A stretch of 64,000 nucleotides of DNA from Krasilnikovozyma curviuscula (taxonomy: Eukaryota; Basidiomycota; Tremellomycetes; Cystofilobasidiales; Mrakiaceae), in NCBI GenBank assembly GCA_014825775.1, contig MVAQ01000056.1, positions 1-64,000 of the forward strand. Direction: 5' to 3'. The first letter of the stretch is position 1; each line of letters begins with the position of its first letter. Below are positions 1 to 10,500 of this stretch, piece by piece. The notes under the pieces are model-generated. The model was not told the origin of the DNA. It was given only the letters and a program-made list of their open reading frames with translations, and did not search any database. The translations under genes were made by a program, and so were the position numbers.

Positions 1-1607
1 CCACCCCCCCTTCCCTTAAGACCATCCAAATTGGACAACGAACTTGCTCTTGATTTGAAAGGTGAGGTCACTCCCAAAGGTGACTCTACTTCAGCGGATC
101 CAGCAGACCCTCCTCAGCTTGAATTGCCGCACAGTGCTGTACGATCTGCGCCAGCAGAATCTGAACCAGCAGTTGAAACAGTAACAGAATCTGACCAATC
201 CAGTTCAGGCTCTTCTGGTGCTGATCTCCTCTTGCCGATCATCATCTTCTCGGTCGTAAAATCTAACCCATCTCAACTCGTCTCGCACCTCTTATTCATT
301 CAGAGGTACAGGGCATCTATGTGCTTCTCTGGAGAAGCCAGTTATGCTTTGGTCAACGTTACTGCAGTTGTAGAGTTCCTTGAGCACGTCGATTTAGCAG
401 AGCTGGGCCTTGAGGGGGGTGGAAGGATCCTCAGGTAAGTTACAGCCGCTCCGCACCACAAGTCATAACTCACCAGTCTGGACTGCCTACCATCTAGTAA
501 TGAGCTGTCGCCTTTACTCAACCGTGACAAGGACGTTCCAACTTCATCAGGTACCTTAAGGATCCGTGGAAGGGTTTCTCAGGTGGGAGAACTGGCTAGC
601 TCAGGTCTCACAACCGCTGTCGACACCGGATTTGGTGCTCTGCGTTCTCTTCTTGGACACGCTGCAATTTTGCCGATTCCCGTCATCGGTGGTGGGGCTG
701 GGTCGGAAACAGATGCAGCTCTAAGCTCAAGTCTAGCAACCATGATCCGACCCGGCCAAATCAGACGAGCTTCTCAATTTTCAATTGCAAGCTTGACTGC
801 CTCTGTTGCTGGTATGGGGTCAAAAGAGAGGATCGCCAAGGTGACCACGAGCGATGCACCCGGGGGTCCAAATCAATGGGGAGCTAAAAGAGAAATGGTG
901 GACATACCTTCTCGCCCTGCATCCATTCGAGAATCCGGTACTGAGTACAATGAGACAGATGAAGAAGAGGAAGGTGAGGGAGTCGAAGGTGAGGAAGAGA
1001 AAGGAGTCGACTCGAGGAGTGTCAGAAGCATTGCTTCTGTACGTTCAGGTAAAGTGCCGGACGACTTGGGGCTTGGATCTCCTAAAACAAACACAGAGCC
1101 TCGAATTCCAATTTCTGAAAGATTTGCAAGGCTCGCATCTGGTTCAGGGCTCCCGGATAGCCACAAGGCTGCTGACCCTTCCTCGAGCCCAGTGTCATCA
1201 TCAAATACCGCTCTACCAAAAGTGAGTCTCTCGACCCATGCGAAATCTTGATTCCGTTTCTAAAAACGTTATATTCATAGGCCTCTCCTTTCCTACCCTC
1301 AACGAGAGAGTCTCGGTCTGCATCTCAATCATCACACTCTCGCCGCACTTCCCTGCTGAACGGTACCCCGCTTCAGATCCCCTCGCCAACGACTGCACAC
1401 TACAGCCCCTCTCTGAAATCCCCAACTCCTTCACTGGCACCCTCTATCATGAGCGCGAACTCCGTTCCTTTACCTGTGTTCGCCAACGTCGCCTCAGCGG
1501 CAGATCTCAAAATTTCAGACATCGAAAAGTTGCTGAAGGACTACAAAAGACTCGCGTCTGTGCTACGAGAATTAGGCGTTTGGGACAATCAACAACAACA
1601 AGCATAG
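1..1607 (+). CDS. VPS9-domain guanine nucleotide exchange factor (5'-truncated)
   Basis: This is the C-terminal part of a protein whose reading frame is open to the left window edge, so start and N-terminus are missing. Three exons are readable: 1-434, 498-1221 and 1281-1607, with GTAAGT and GTGAGT donors. The stretch around nt 220-410 reads DLLLPIIIFSVVKSNPSQL, then LLFIQRYR, GEASYALVNVTAVVEFLE, which is the core of the VPS9 domain (helices that bind Rab5/Ypt51-type GTPases). Members of this family, such as Vps9, Muk1 and Rabex-5, load GTP on endosomal Rab5 proteins. After the domain come about 350 residues of Ser/Pro/Glu-rich low-complexity sequence with an acidic stretch (nt 955-1005), ending in a short coiled-coil-like tail (DIEKLLKDYKRLASVLRELG) and a stop at 1605-1607. 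The domain call is strong; which paralogue this is cannot be told from the fragment. Confidence 0.85.
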
Positions 1608-1814
1608 CTACATTGTTTGTTGCCTTAGAGTGTTTTAACCGATGTTATGAAGATGAAAATAAAGTGTCATCGAAAGCGAAAGTGTGTCTCCGAAACAGTG
1701 AGACATAGCTGCTGAACCTTCAGCAACTGAAGATCGCAACGAAACTGAAATCAATGATACCTTCCTCAACATGGCTCACAGCTTACTCTCCCCTCAAAAC
1801 CTTTCTGCCAATTC

Positions 1815-3554
1815 TCAAGTTGGCTTCCTGAATTTCTGACTTGTACATCTTCCAGCCTCTCGCAGTCTTTTGCCACCCGTACTTGACCATATCTCTGACT
1901 TCACCTTCGAGCGGAGGAGGGTAGTCGACGCCTTCTTCCGTCTGCCAGACGCCTGTTCGCAGAACCTTGATGGCGGCGATCTCTCGAAGCGAAGCTGGAC
2001 GGTGAATGGAGACCCGGGGGTCCGAGGTATAGGTATAGACCTTTTGAATGTGGTGAGTGACAAGGAGTGGGACCTGCGCGGAAGAATAATGGCTCTGTCA
2101 AGGCTTGATCACTAGTATATGCTACTGAAGGAGCCTTACTTCACACATAACAGCCATAGCGACACTTGAACTAGCCTGAACTTCGAAGTAACCACCTCGT
2201 TCAGTAAATGCCAGGATAGCGACATCCATAGAGGACATGAAAGCGAAGAAATCGGCATAGGCGAGACCTAATCCGGAGGAGCTAAATGTCAGCTGAAGTA
2301 TTCACCGCGTGACACAACGCGAGAGAGGGATGTCGACTGACCACTGTGGACCTGAACTATATGAGCCAGAGCTGGTGGAATAGCGATCTGACCGTTACCC
2401 AACAGGTGCAGTGTGAACGGAGGCAGCTCCGAGTTCAACAACGGCATGTAGACGTTGTCCTTGACATGATAACCCCAGCTCTCCGGATCAATTTTCAACT
2501 CCTCTGCCAAATCCTGGAAGATACCGACGTAGTCACGTCGCATGGGATCAAAGTTACCCTGGATGACGGCGTTCGAGATGATATTTCCGGACGTTCGTGG
2601 TTTGGGGCGCAAGTAGGTGTTGACGGGAAGGATCGGGAGGTGGACGTGAATTGGAATGTATTCATAGCCGACAGTGTGGGTTGCTGGAGCATCAGCAAAG
2701 GTATCGAGACGGTAGAGGAAAGCTCTCTTGACGCTAGTGGGAATACAAGTCGTAGTTAGCGCTGGTCAAAGTGACAGGACTGGGAGGAAGAATTACTGTT
2801 CTGAGATAGGCATCAACCTCAAAGCACCATTTCGTACCCAGTTCTGTCCGTAGTCAACTATCCAATCTGGTTCAAAAGCGTTGTGAACAATACAGATGAT
2901 GGTGAATTTCTGGTCTGCTGGACGCGCGGTCCACGATGCCCAGAGGTCCGCTGAGTAGGCTGCCATGCTGAAGGTTTCAAAAGAAATATTAAGAATTAGC
3001 TAATCTGGGCCCAGTCCTGCAGACGAGTTTGAAGAGCAGCTGGATTGCTGTCCATGGACCGGTTTGAGACACCGGGTTACTTACTCTCGTTCGCAAGTTC
3101 CCAGCACAATCATATCAGCTTTACCCCTTCCAGACCCAAATGCATCAGGATTGTTCACATCAGCCATGAACTCATCAATAGGGTGAACCTTTCCTTCGTA
3201 GATTCCAATATCCTTGACGACCTCCTCGAATCCATACCTGAACGAGCTAGAGTATACTCTCACGTTGTCCTTAGGTAACAGCTGACCCAGGGTTCCAACG
3301 AAGGACATATACACGTCCTCATGTGCTCCGAATGACGATCCGACGAGGACTCTCTGGTGGTTTTTCACGGGTAGCGCTGCTGTCGGTAAGTGTGATTTTG
3401 AACGGGTCGACGAGGTGAGTGTTGGGACGGTGTGGAAAATGGAAAGGAGAAAGTAGAGGACGACGAAAGTTCCACAGGAGAGGATCGATAGACGAAGGAG
3501 TCGGGCCTGAGATGGGCTGAGTGACTGGTTGAGGAATGGAATAGTAATTGCCAT
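1815..3554 (-). CDS. type II membrane glycosyltransferase-like protein
   Basis: The first exon (3554-3085) encodes a short cytoplasmic N-terminus and one hydrophobic anchor at about residues 20-42, then a lumenal domain beginning VLVGSSFGAHEDVYMSFVG. The next exon joins as CERDMAAYSADLW and contains FTIICIVHNAFEPDWIVDYG; later exons contain GNFDPMRRDYVGIFQDLAEE and GLAYADFFAFMSSMDVAILA followed by YFEVQASSSVAMAVMCE. An IVHN-like motif, a GNF...RRDY block and a late acidic/Ala-rich block fit a fungal GT-B-type glycosyltransferase family predicted to act in the Golgi or ER. I recognise the pattern but not a characterised orthologue, so donor sugar and acceptor are unknown. The stop is at 1815-1817 and the gene converges on the VPS9 gene 207 bp away. 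A TATAAAAGG sequence lies 46 bp upstream of the ATG. Total length is roughly 500 residues. Confidence 0.6.
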
Positions 3555-3599
3555 CCTGTCGAAGCCCCAATTTTCGGTGGGTAGCTGCTGAGAAGGTTG

Positions 3600-3608
3600 C
3601 CTTTTATA
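3600..3608 (-). promoter_or_regulatory. TATA-like box of the glycosyltransferase-like gene
   Basis: TATAAAAGG on the minus strand, 46 bp before the ATG at 3554. If used, the 5' UTR would be very short, so an upstream start or a different TATA is possible. Confidence 0.35.
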
Positions 3609-4266
3609 CTTTATGGACTGTACTAGCCCTAGATAGACACCTGATATACCTATTCAGAGAACCACAAAGGCTGGTGAAGTGGCAGCAGCAACAGGGGATC
3701 GGGAAATGTTTAGAGCTGCTACAAGGGCGACGCGATTTTTTGGTTGAAGGGACACGAAAGGCATGAGAAGCCAACAAGGTCAGTGACAAATATACTGAAG
3801 ACCAGAGGAGTATCGGCTTACAGACACTTGCTGCTTTCAAGTTTCAAACGGGACGAGAGAGCAGTTGGGTGTCAAAAGTTATCTTGCCCACACTCAAGCG
3901 AATTAGAAGGGCACGCTCGACGGCTCATGTGAGGCGTTCAATTTTGAAGCGTGAATAAGAGCTCCTACAGAGCTATATCACTGTTTACTGATCTTCTGTA
4001 ATACGATTTAAATGAAAGGCTGGCGATTTTGAAACCAACTCCCAAATGTAAACAAGCTAGCGCTTAGCGTAGCTTAAATCACATTTCAGCAAACAGAGCC
4101 GAAAGAGGCTTGATTCTTGCCTGATTGCATAAGCATCTTCGTTCTTAAGAAAATGAATGCCCTGTAGTTCATACAACGAAGTTTCGCTACTAGACTGCGT
4201 GTTCATCACCTCGTCGGCGCTGCAATCCTGGACATCTCTCTACGAACATCCAACGACGGGGCCGTT
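3609..4266. other. intergenic, no gene seen
   Basis: Region between the start of the glycosyltransferase-like gene and the 3' end of the small cysteine-rich gene. The short open frames here lack introns, homology-like motifs or sensible starts. I see only AT-rich spacer, presumably promoter and 3' UTR. Confidence 0.5.
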
Positions 4267-4692
4267 TTATTGGCCCGCAGGAGGAGTGAGACATCCCGCA
4301 TCACCAACGTTACAGCTCAGGCCATCAGAAGTGCAGTATGTGCCGAATACCTCGCAAGCGCTGTAAGACGACGAAGAGCATTTGCAGCAGCAATACCCGT
4401 GAGCTTCCTGGCAGCCCGAAGTCTGGCAAATGTCAGGAGAAGCACAGCCACCAATACGGACACGCTTGTCCAAAGGTCCTGAAACCGTGAAGTCGCGCTT
4501 GTCGACTTTGCTGCAACCACTGCGCTCTTCCAGAGAGGTCTGTCACCGTCGCAAAAACAAGACGGTCAGAGTCTGACATTTCAAAAGCTCCAAGCAGGCA
4601 CTCACTACTTCTGTTGGAGCAGCAAATACAAGTGTGGAGACACTACCCAAAGTCAGGAGCCCGACAGAGAGCGTAGAGGCTGAGAATCTCAT
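4267..4692 (-). CDS. small cysteine-rich secreted protein with Kex2-type sites
   Basis: Two exons (4692-4606 and 4539-4267; intron 4540-4605 with GTGAGT donor) encode 119 residues. The N-terminus MRFSASTLSVGLLTLGSVST plus LVFAAP is a clear signal peptide ending near AAP. Two dibasic sites follow, VDKR at about residue 43 and LDKR at about residue 54, both typical of Kex2 processing. The predicted last fragment is about 64 residues with eleven cysteines, including the cluster YCCCKC, and ends PPAGQ without a GPI or membrane anchor. A signal peptide, pro-segment and Cys-rich core are known from fungal effectors and secreted peptides, but I do not recognise a family and assign no function. A TATAAAAGG box is about 115 bp upstream. 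The neighbours are unrelated. Confidence 0.75.
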
Positions 4693-4806
4693 ATGGAAAA
4701 GGAGTGTTGTGGAGATGGGGAATGGTCTGGTAGGGAAGTTGTAGCGAGGTTATTTATTAAGGGAGTCGAATGGGAAAAGAACAAGATCTAAAGAGAGCTC
4801 AGCCCT

Positions 4807-4815
4807 CCTTTTATA
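4807..4815 (-). promoter_or_regulatory. TATA box of the cysteine-rich secreted protein gene
   Basis: TATAAAAGG on the minus strand about 115 bp upstream of the ATG at 4692, a spacing similar to the TATA element of the secreted aspartic protease gene at 30184. Confidence 0.5.
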
Positions 4816-5631
4816 CAGCAACGAGTCAAAGAAACAGGGACGAAAACACCGGGAATGATCAACAATACGTCAGAATCGTATTTGCTGCTATACTAGCTTG
4901 TCCAAACTAGCACTCTCTGCCAAACTGAAGCAACAGCCTGTGATGACCATGAGGTTCAGTGCGGTCAGAGGTGGAGAACATCTTGATCGGGTGCTTGGAA
5001 ATGGAACATGGTGCCCATTCGACGCCTGCCCCTGTGCTAGCCCGTCAATTTGGTGGCTCTATGACATAACAGATCTTCAGCAAGTTATCTTCTTAGCCGG
5101 GACATCCTTCAAACAAGCCTAAAGAGTTTCTTCAGCGATTCCGATGTGTATTGGTTGGGGAGCAGGGCTCCATTGGGCTTGAGGGCACGCCTCTCTTGCC
5201 CTCTCGACCACATGCTTGAAGACGATAAGGGACCGCATTGCGCCTGTCTTTGACGCATGGGTCATCTGAAGAACATCAAAGGTGCCTTCAACCTGCTGCG
5301 GCTGCTAAAGAGGTAATAATGAGAGCCAGCGGGCGCTCAATGAGAAAGGGAGTTTCACACATGCCAAGGTTCAAGCACCGAACGGACCGAAACTAAAAAC
5401 TGCAAAAACCAATACCAGAAGAACAGAACCATATGCTATGTGTTTGTGTATGTACGTGTATGTGAGAGCTCAAGAAAAAATACAAATGAAAAGACAGCGA
5501 CATCCGCCCCTACGTCCCTTCCCTCCGAGGGCTAGCCTTGCGCCTGTCCCACTTCCTCCATAGACCCCTACAGGGCCAACCACATGATACTACTACGCAT
5601 TTTAGAAAGAAAGATGCCCCTCTTCTCTTCA
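4816..5631. other. intergenic, no gene seen
   Basis: Spacer between two minus-strand genes. It holds a short TG-rich run near 5440-5465 and an A-rich patch near 5470-5490. No supported coding sequence or RNA gene was found. Confidence 0.5.
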
Positions 5632-6978
5632 TCAAGCTCCCAAAACCTCCATCAACGCGTCGACGTCGGCACCACCAGCAGCGAAGACACCGTCCAACGA
5701 GTCGAACGACGTGTCTTCCATATCAACATCAGACAATCCCGCGATACCAGAATCGTCTAAGTCAACCTTAGTTCTCCTCTTGATTATTCTGCTGTAAACG
5801 CCTCTGGTGTCGTCGGTGGAGGACGTCTGGTGTTGATGAAGCGGCTGGTTGTTTCTTGCGGTTGGGGTTGACGAAGATGGCCTAATGGAAGTATCTAAAC
5901 TGCTCGCAGATGGAGATCGCAAGCTATTATTTTGTTGTTGTGCAGCAGCAGGGTTGATCCAAGGTACTTTGAAGTTTGTTCTAGAGTTCGAACGTCCAAA
6001 GCTTCTCGTCGAGCCACCTGAAGATAGGTTACTGCTAATGCTGGCTGTTGGTCCTCGAGCACCATTGGGCGGGCTGAGAGGAACCTTGAAGGATCCAGAT
6101 GGTTGCGAGCATTTCGGGATCCAAGCTGTCGTAGGTTGTATCGCTGGAGATGGTAGAGGGTTGTTTGACGTTAGTTGTGAAGTGTCGCCGAAGTTCATCT
6201 GGAAAGCTGGTTGTGGTGGTATCGGTTGGAAGGTGCCGCCGATGGATGGCGTAGACGGCGAGACTACTTTGGATTGGTTTTCGATTTTGACTGGCGTCAG
6301 GCTCTGTGGTATTGAGACGCTAGTGATTGCGCTGAAGTGTGCTGAGTCAGGTGTAAGCGTGGAAGATGAGATGGATGAAGATGTGTTTGATGTGCCGAGA
6401 GGCTGCGTCTTGGAGTGCTGTTGTGCCTGCTGTCGAGTGACAAAGGAAGATGATGTTGATGTCGCTTTACGTTTCCCTCGACCGACTGTGCCTTCGTTAC
6501 TGGGCTGAAACGTTGGACTCAAAGAGGAATTGTTCATACCGCCAAGTTTCAGCTCTACCAGACCTATCAGTTCCTCCAGCCTGCCATTTTCATCCTGAGT
6601 CGATGATGGCGTTACTGATGATGAGGGTCGCACAGGTTGATTCCTCCGAGGGCGCTTGTGTCTCAGAGACTGAGACGCAAATATTCTTCCCGGTGGAACT
6701 GCTGAGAGGGAAGTTGAGCGGCGAGGTGGGAGGGTTGAGGAGGAGGAAGCATGACAGCGAAGATTGGGAGCTGATGTTGTTGAGGACGAGGAAGGGAAGG
6801 GGGACGGTTTTCGAGAGATGAAGAGGTTTGTTTGAGGCAGCTGAGTAGGAGGGGGAAGTGGTATATCGCTGCAAGCTGTTTGAATAGAAAAAAGGAAAGC
6901 AATTAGTACGAACAAATCGCTGGCCCAAACCTGCAAATTTCCAACATATTGACTTTGAACCGGATAAACTACTCTCAT
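5632..6978 (-). CDS. Ser/Pro/Thr-rich low-complexity protein, N-terminus uncertain
   Basis: A long open frame (448 codons from the ATG at 6978) rich in Ser, Pro, Thr, Asn and Gln. Recognisable pieces are a basic patch SLRHKRPRRNQPVRP (about residues 105-120) and RGKRKATST, both NLS-like, and a C-terminus with IIKRRTKVDLDDSG followed by an acidic end (GGADVDALMEVLGA). I know no family for it; a nuclear regulatory protein is only a guess from composition. The N-terminus is odd: nt 6876-6930 looks like a 55-nt intron (GTTTGG donor, TACTAAT branch, CAAACAG acceptor), but removing it from this frame leads to a premature stop. If it is not removed it encodes a hydrophobic stretch (DLFVLIAFLFSI). 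Either the true start lies elsewhere (for example the in-frame Met before NNSSLSP near 6538) or an upstream exon is missing. Confidence 0.5.
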   Translation of the reverse strand: MRVVYPVQSQYVGNLQVWASDLFVLIAFLFSIQTACSDIPLPPPTQLPQTNLFISRKPSPFPSSSSTTSAPNLRCHASSSSTLPPRRSTSLSAVPPGRIFASQSLRHKRPRRNQPVRPSSSVTPSSTQDENGRLEELIGLVELKLGGMNNSSLSPTFQPSNEGTVGRGKRKATSTSSSFVTRQQAQQHSKTQPLGTSNTSSSISSSTLTPDSAHFSAITSVSIPQSLTPVKIENQSKVVSPSTPSIGGTFQPIPPQPAFQMNFGDTSQLTSNNPLPSPAIQPTTAWIPKCSQPSGSFKVPLSPPNGARGPTASISSNLSSGGSTRSFGRSNSRTNFKVPWINPAAAQQQNNSLRSPSASSLDTSIRPSSSTPTARNNQPLHQHQTSSTDDTRGVYSRIIKRRTKVDLDDSGIAGLSDVDMEDTSFDSLDGVFAAGGADVDALMEVLGA

Positions 6979-7567
6979 TAAAAAGGAACAGTGAGAGAAT
7001 GTGTTAGAGGAAGTGAGATGCCATGGCCATCAAAGCAGGTTAGAAAACCCGATTGAGTGGCTGGGCCAGAGGAGCAAACCAATAAGAAACGCTCAAGCTA
7101 TGCACACAAGTGTTCCCTCCAGCCATCTAAACTGTTCTGTTTCCCAGCATGATGGTAAAAGGGAAAGGGGAGCTTACACTCAACCGTCTCTGCTCTCAAT
7201 CGATCTCTCTCCCAAGTTTCCTCCTTCCAAAACACCCTTGGGCCTTGGCTAGCTGGAGGCAGGTCTCCCATCCTTCCTCAGGAGAGCTGATGATAAATAC
7301 AGGTTGGAAAGAATTGGATTGGAGGATGGCGCTGGGAAGGTGGTTGGGGGACCTTCGAGGAGCGGAATTGAATGAAAGTCTAAGTGACGGCACTTGTAAC
7401 GCTAGTCACGCAGAAAAGCAATCGCGCGCTGTGTGCTGTGGGTGACCTTTGAGATTCTTCAACGGATTTAAGATTATGCCATAATTATAATAAAAAGAAA
7501 ATTCCAACAAAAAGCCGTTATAGTAGCAGTCGTTCGTTATATGAATACAACTCAAGAAATGTATGGT
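6979..7567. other. intergenic, no gene seen
   Basis: Spacer between the Ser/Pro-rich gene (upstream side) and the 3' end of STE11. It may include an unannotated 5' exon of the Ser/Pro-rich gene. Nothing else is supported. Confidence 0.4.
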
Positions 7568-10500
7568 CTAAGCAATAAGAAATGGGGAGAGAAGACAAGC
7601 AGCGGCTGTAGGTCGCTTCTCGTAGTCCATAACGAAGGTATTGTTCAAGAATTCTTCGGCCTCAGTGGTGATATCAGGCGGGTAGTCAGGACGACAAGCA
7701 GACCCGATCTAAAAAAGAAACAGTTAAGTCTTCAAAAACGTTTCGGAAGAAAGTCAGGTCAAACACGCACCTTGAACATGACTTGCATCTGATCAAGTCT
7801 TCCCCAAGGTCGCTGACCAGTCAGCATCTCCACAACCAAGCACCCAACTGACCAGATGTCGGCGAACGGAGTGTGGGCAGTCTGTTTGACGACCTCGGGC
7901 GCCATCCAGAAGACAGTACCCTGGAGAGATTTTCTCTGATTGGTATAGAGATCTGGCGGCAAAATTCTGATAAACAAAAATTGCAAAGAGCGGCAAAACA
8001 GTCGGGCTGAGCACTCACCATTTCCAACTCTCCTCGAGATACCGAAATCGGAAATCTTGATACCACCCTTGTTATCGACCAAGATATTGGCACCTTTGAT
8101 ATCCCGGTGAATGATCCCTCTGGCGTGTAAATATTCAAGCCCCTGGAGGGTTTGTCGAATGAATCTTCGAACGAGATCTTCTTCGAATGCGCCGTAGTTT
8201 CTGAGAAGAGCTGAGACAGAACCTCCAGGAACATATTCGAGAAAAATGTTAAGATGGGCATCGTCCATCGCAGAGTCTAAGAGGCTCAAGGATGTCAGTG
8301 AGCTGAAATACAGCTTGATTGTGAGCGAAGGTGACTGACCGAGATACTGCACAATGTTTTCGTGCTGCAGTTCTTTCAGAAGCTCAATCTCTGTTTCAAG
8401 AGCACTGAACATGCTTTGCTTTCTCTCTTGATTGTTTGAGACGCCATTGGGAAGCTCGACTTGTTTCACGGCCATGAGCAAACCAGATTTTGCGTCCATC
8501 CCAAGGAAGACACTTCCGAATGATCCAGAACCAATTAGAGCACCTTTTATCCACTTTATAGATCCTTTACCTGAATTGGTTCAACATTCACGTGTCAGTA
8601 GGGTCCTTGAAACGGACAACAGGCTCCAGTTACTTACCTCCAGTGGACATCATCGCTTTGCCAACATCATCATCCTCATCGTCGTCGTTTACATCATCTT
8701 CATCCTCATCATAATCCCTGTCATCTTCATCATCTTCATCATAGTCCTCAGGTTCTGCGGTATCCGCACTTCCTGTAATGCTTGCCCTACCTGAGTACGG
8801 TGTCAAAATTCCATCGTCATCTTCGTCCTCGTCGGCGTCGTCTCCACCATCATGAAATGAGAGATGACTCTTTCTCCTGTTTTCAACATGAGCTGTGATC
8901 TCATCCACGGTCATCATCGAAGCTGTGTCTGAGGTATCCCTTGCTCTTCTGAATTGAGACAAGATTGACATTCGGCTGTTGGAAGCGACGCTGCTCCTTC
9001 TTGGAGAATCTCCTAAAATTTTGAGAGAATCAGGAAATAGGGAGTCTGTCGATGGCACGAATGGTGGTAATAGAGGCGGTCTTGATGCAATAGATCCAGC
9101 ATCAGACGACTCAGATTCACTGATTTCCTCTCCGGCATCAGTCGAGATGCTGACTCTTGGGATATTTTCGTCCTCATTTGATAATTCAGGATCTTCTGGA
9201 ATTGCTGATTTGGCGGGACTGGTACCATTATTGAGCGGACTGGTTCTCTTCCTCTTTGGGCTTCCAAAGCTGCTACTTTGGCTGAGACCCGAGCTGGTGC
9301 TGGAACGTGGTTGTCGAATTAATGCTTCAGCTCCACCATCTTTATCATCACTCCAGCTTGTGCTAGGTGTTGGTCTAGTTGGATCCAAACCGATTCCAGA
9401 ACCAGAACTGATGCGCATCGCTGAGTTTCGAGCGGTACGTTCCAAGACCTTCCTCTGGACTTTAGGGAAATACTCTCCTAAGTGGTTCGTGATAAGTTCG
9501 CTTGGTGGACGATGACCAAAGAAATTGTACATTTTCTTTCCTCGTTGCAGAAAGTTGCCGGTGCTGGGTGAGCGGGTATACTGAGGATTGTTGATCTTGT
9601 TGGGGTTATTGTTGAGTACAAGACCCACAGATGGATCTGGTCCGAGGGGAACACCAAGGCCACTCATGACACTAACAGTGCTGGCCCTATTCATCTTCTT
9701 CCCTCCTTGGTTAGCACCCATTCGACTCGGAGTCAATATTCGATTCAGATCTCCAGCATCGTCGTTGGCTGCAATTCGAGGCGCTGCGTAGTAGGTTGGT
9801 GAAGTAGGTGACATCGGTGCAGGTGGTGTTTCTCCAAAGAATTGCTCCATGGCTTTGCGGTTGAGATTCTTCTTGATTCGACGAATGGTAAGACCCTTTT
9901 GACGAGCTGGAGCATCGGCAGGTGCGTGTATGAGAGCAAGGAGTTCAGCCTCAGTCAATAGATGGTTGTTACCTATAGAAGTAACAACGTCAATTTAAAG
10001 ATGATGAATGTTACGAAAGTAGTGAGCCACGTACCATGATCTCCTTTCTCGCCCTCGAAGTACAAGCCCCATCCATCCACACTGAGCCCTCTTTCGTCTT
10101 CCAAATCTTCCAAATCACTTTCTTCGCTTTCGCTAATCCCAGATCCTCCAGAAATAACGTTCTTGCCGAACTTCCTGAGCGCCTTCTCCAGCATCTCAAC
10201 GCCGCTGTCACATTCGCCCAAATCAATGACTCTCGAGTGACCGTCTTCAGAGTTGATGAACTTCAAACATTTCCTTCTGATAGCTTCAGCAGAGAGACTC
10301 TGCCCACCTGTACTAGTCGGGATTGTGGATATCGACGACGCGGAAGATGAGTGCTGGAAAGGACCGCGCCCGACGGTGTAGCCAATATCTTTACTTCGCA
10401 CTGTTGAGGCTGAGTCGGATGGCGAGGAGACTGGCGGGTTACTGAGCTGCTGATAGGACGGACTAATAGCACTAGCAGCAGATGAGAGCGCAAATGGGTG

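Noticed and set aside
5849..6508. 219-codon plus-strand frame opposite the Ser/Pro-rich gene
   Set aside because: It is the mirror of a low-complexity coding region and has no motifs of its own.
7950..8020. Apparent frameshift in the STE11 activation segment
   Set aside because: Choosing the downstream acceptor at 7953 gives a continuous frame into GTVFWMAPE.
8660..8860. Tandem GAT/GAC-like repeats suspected to be a microsatellite
   Set aside because: They code for the acidic Asp/Glu-rich linker of STE11 and the codons are mixed, so this is a coding low-complexity region.
8979..9515. 178-codon plus-strand frame opposite STE11
   Set aside because: It overlaps a confident STE11 exon on the other strand and has no recognisable protein features.
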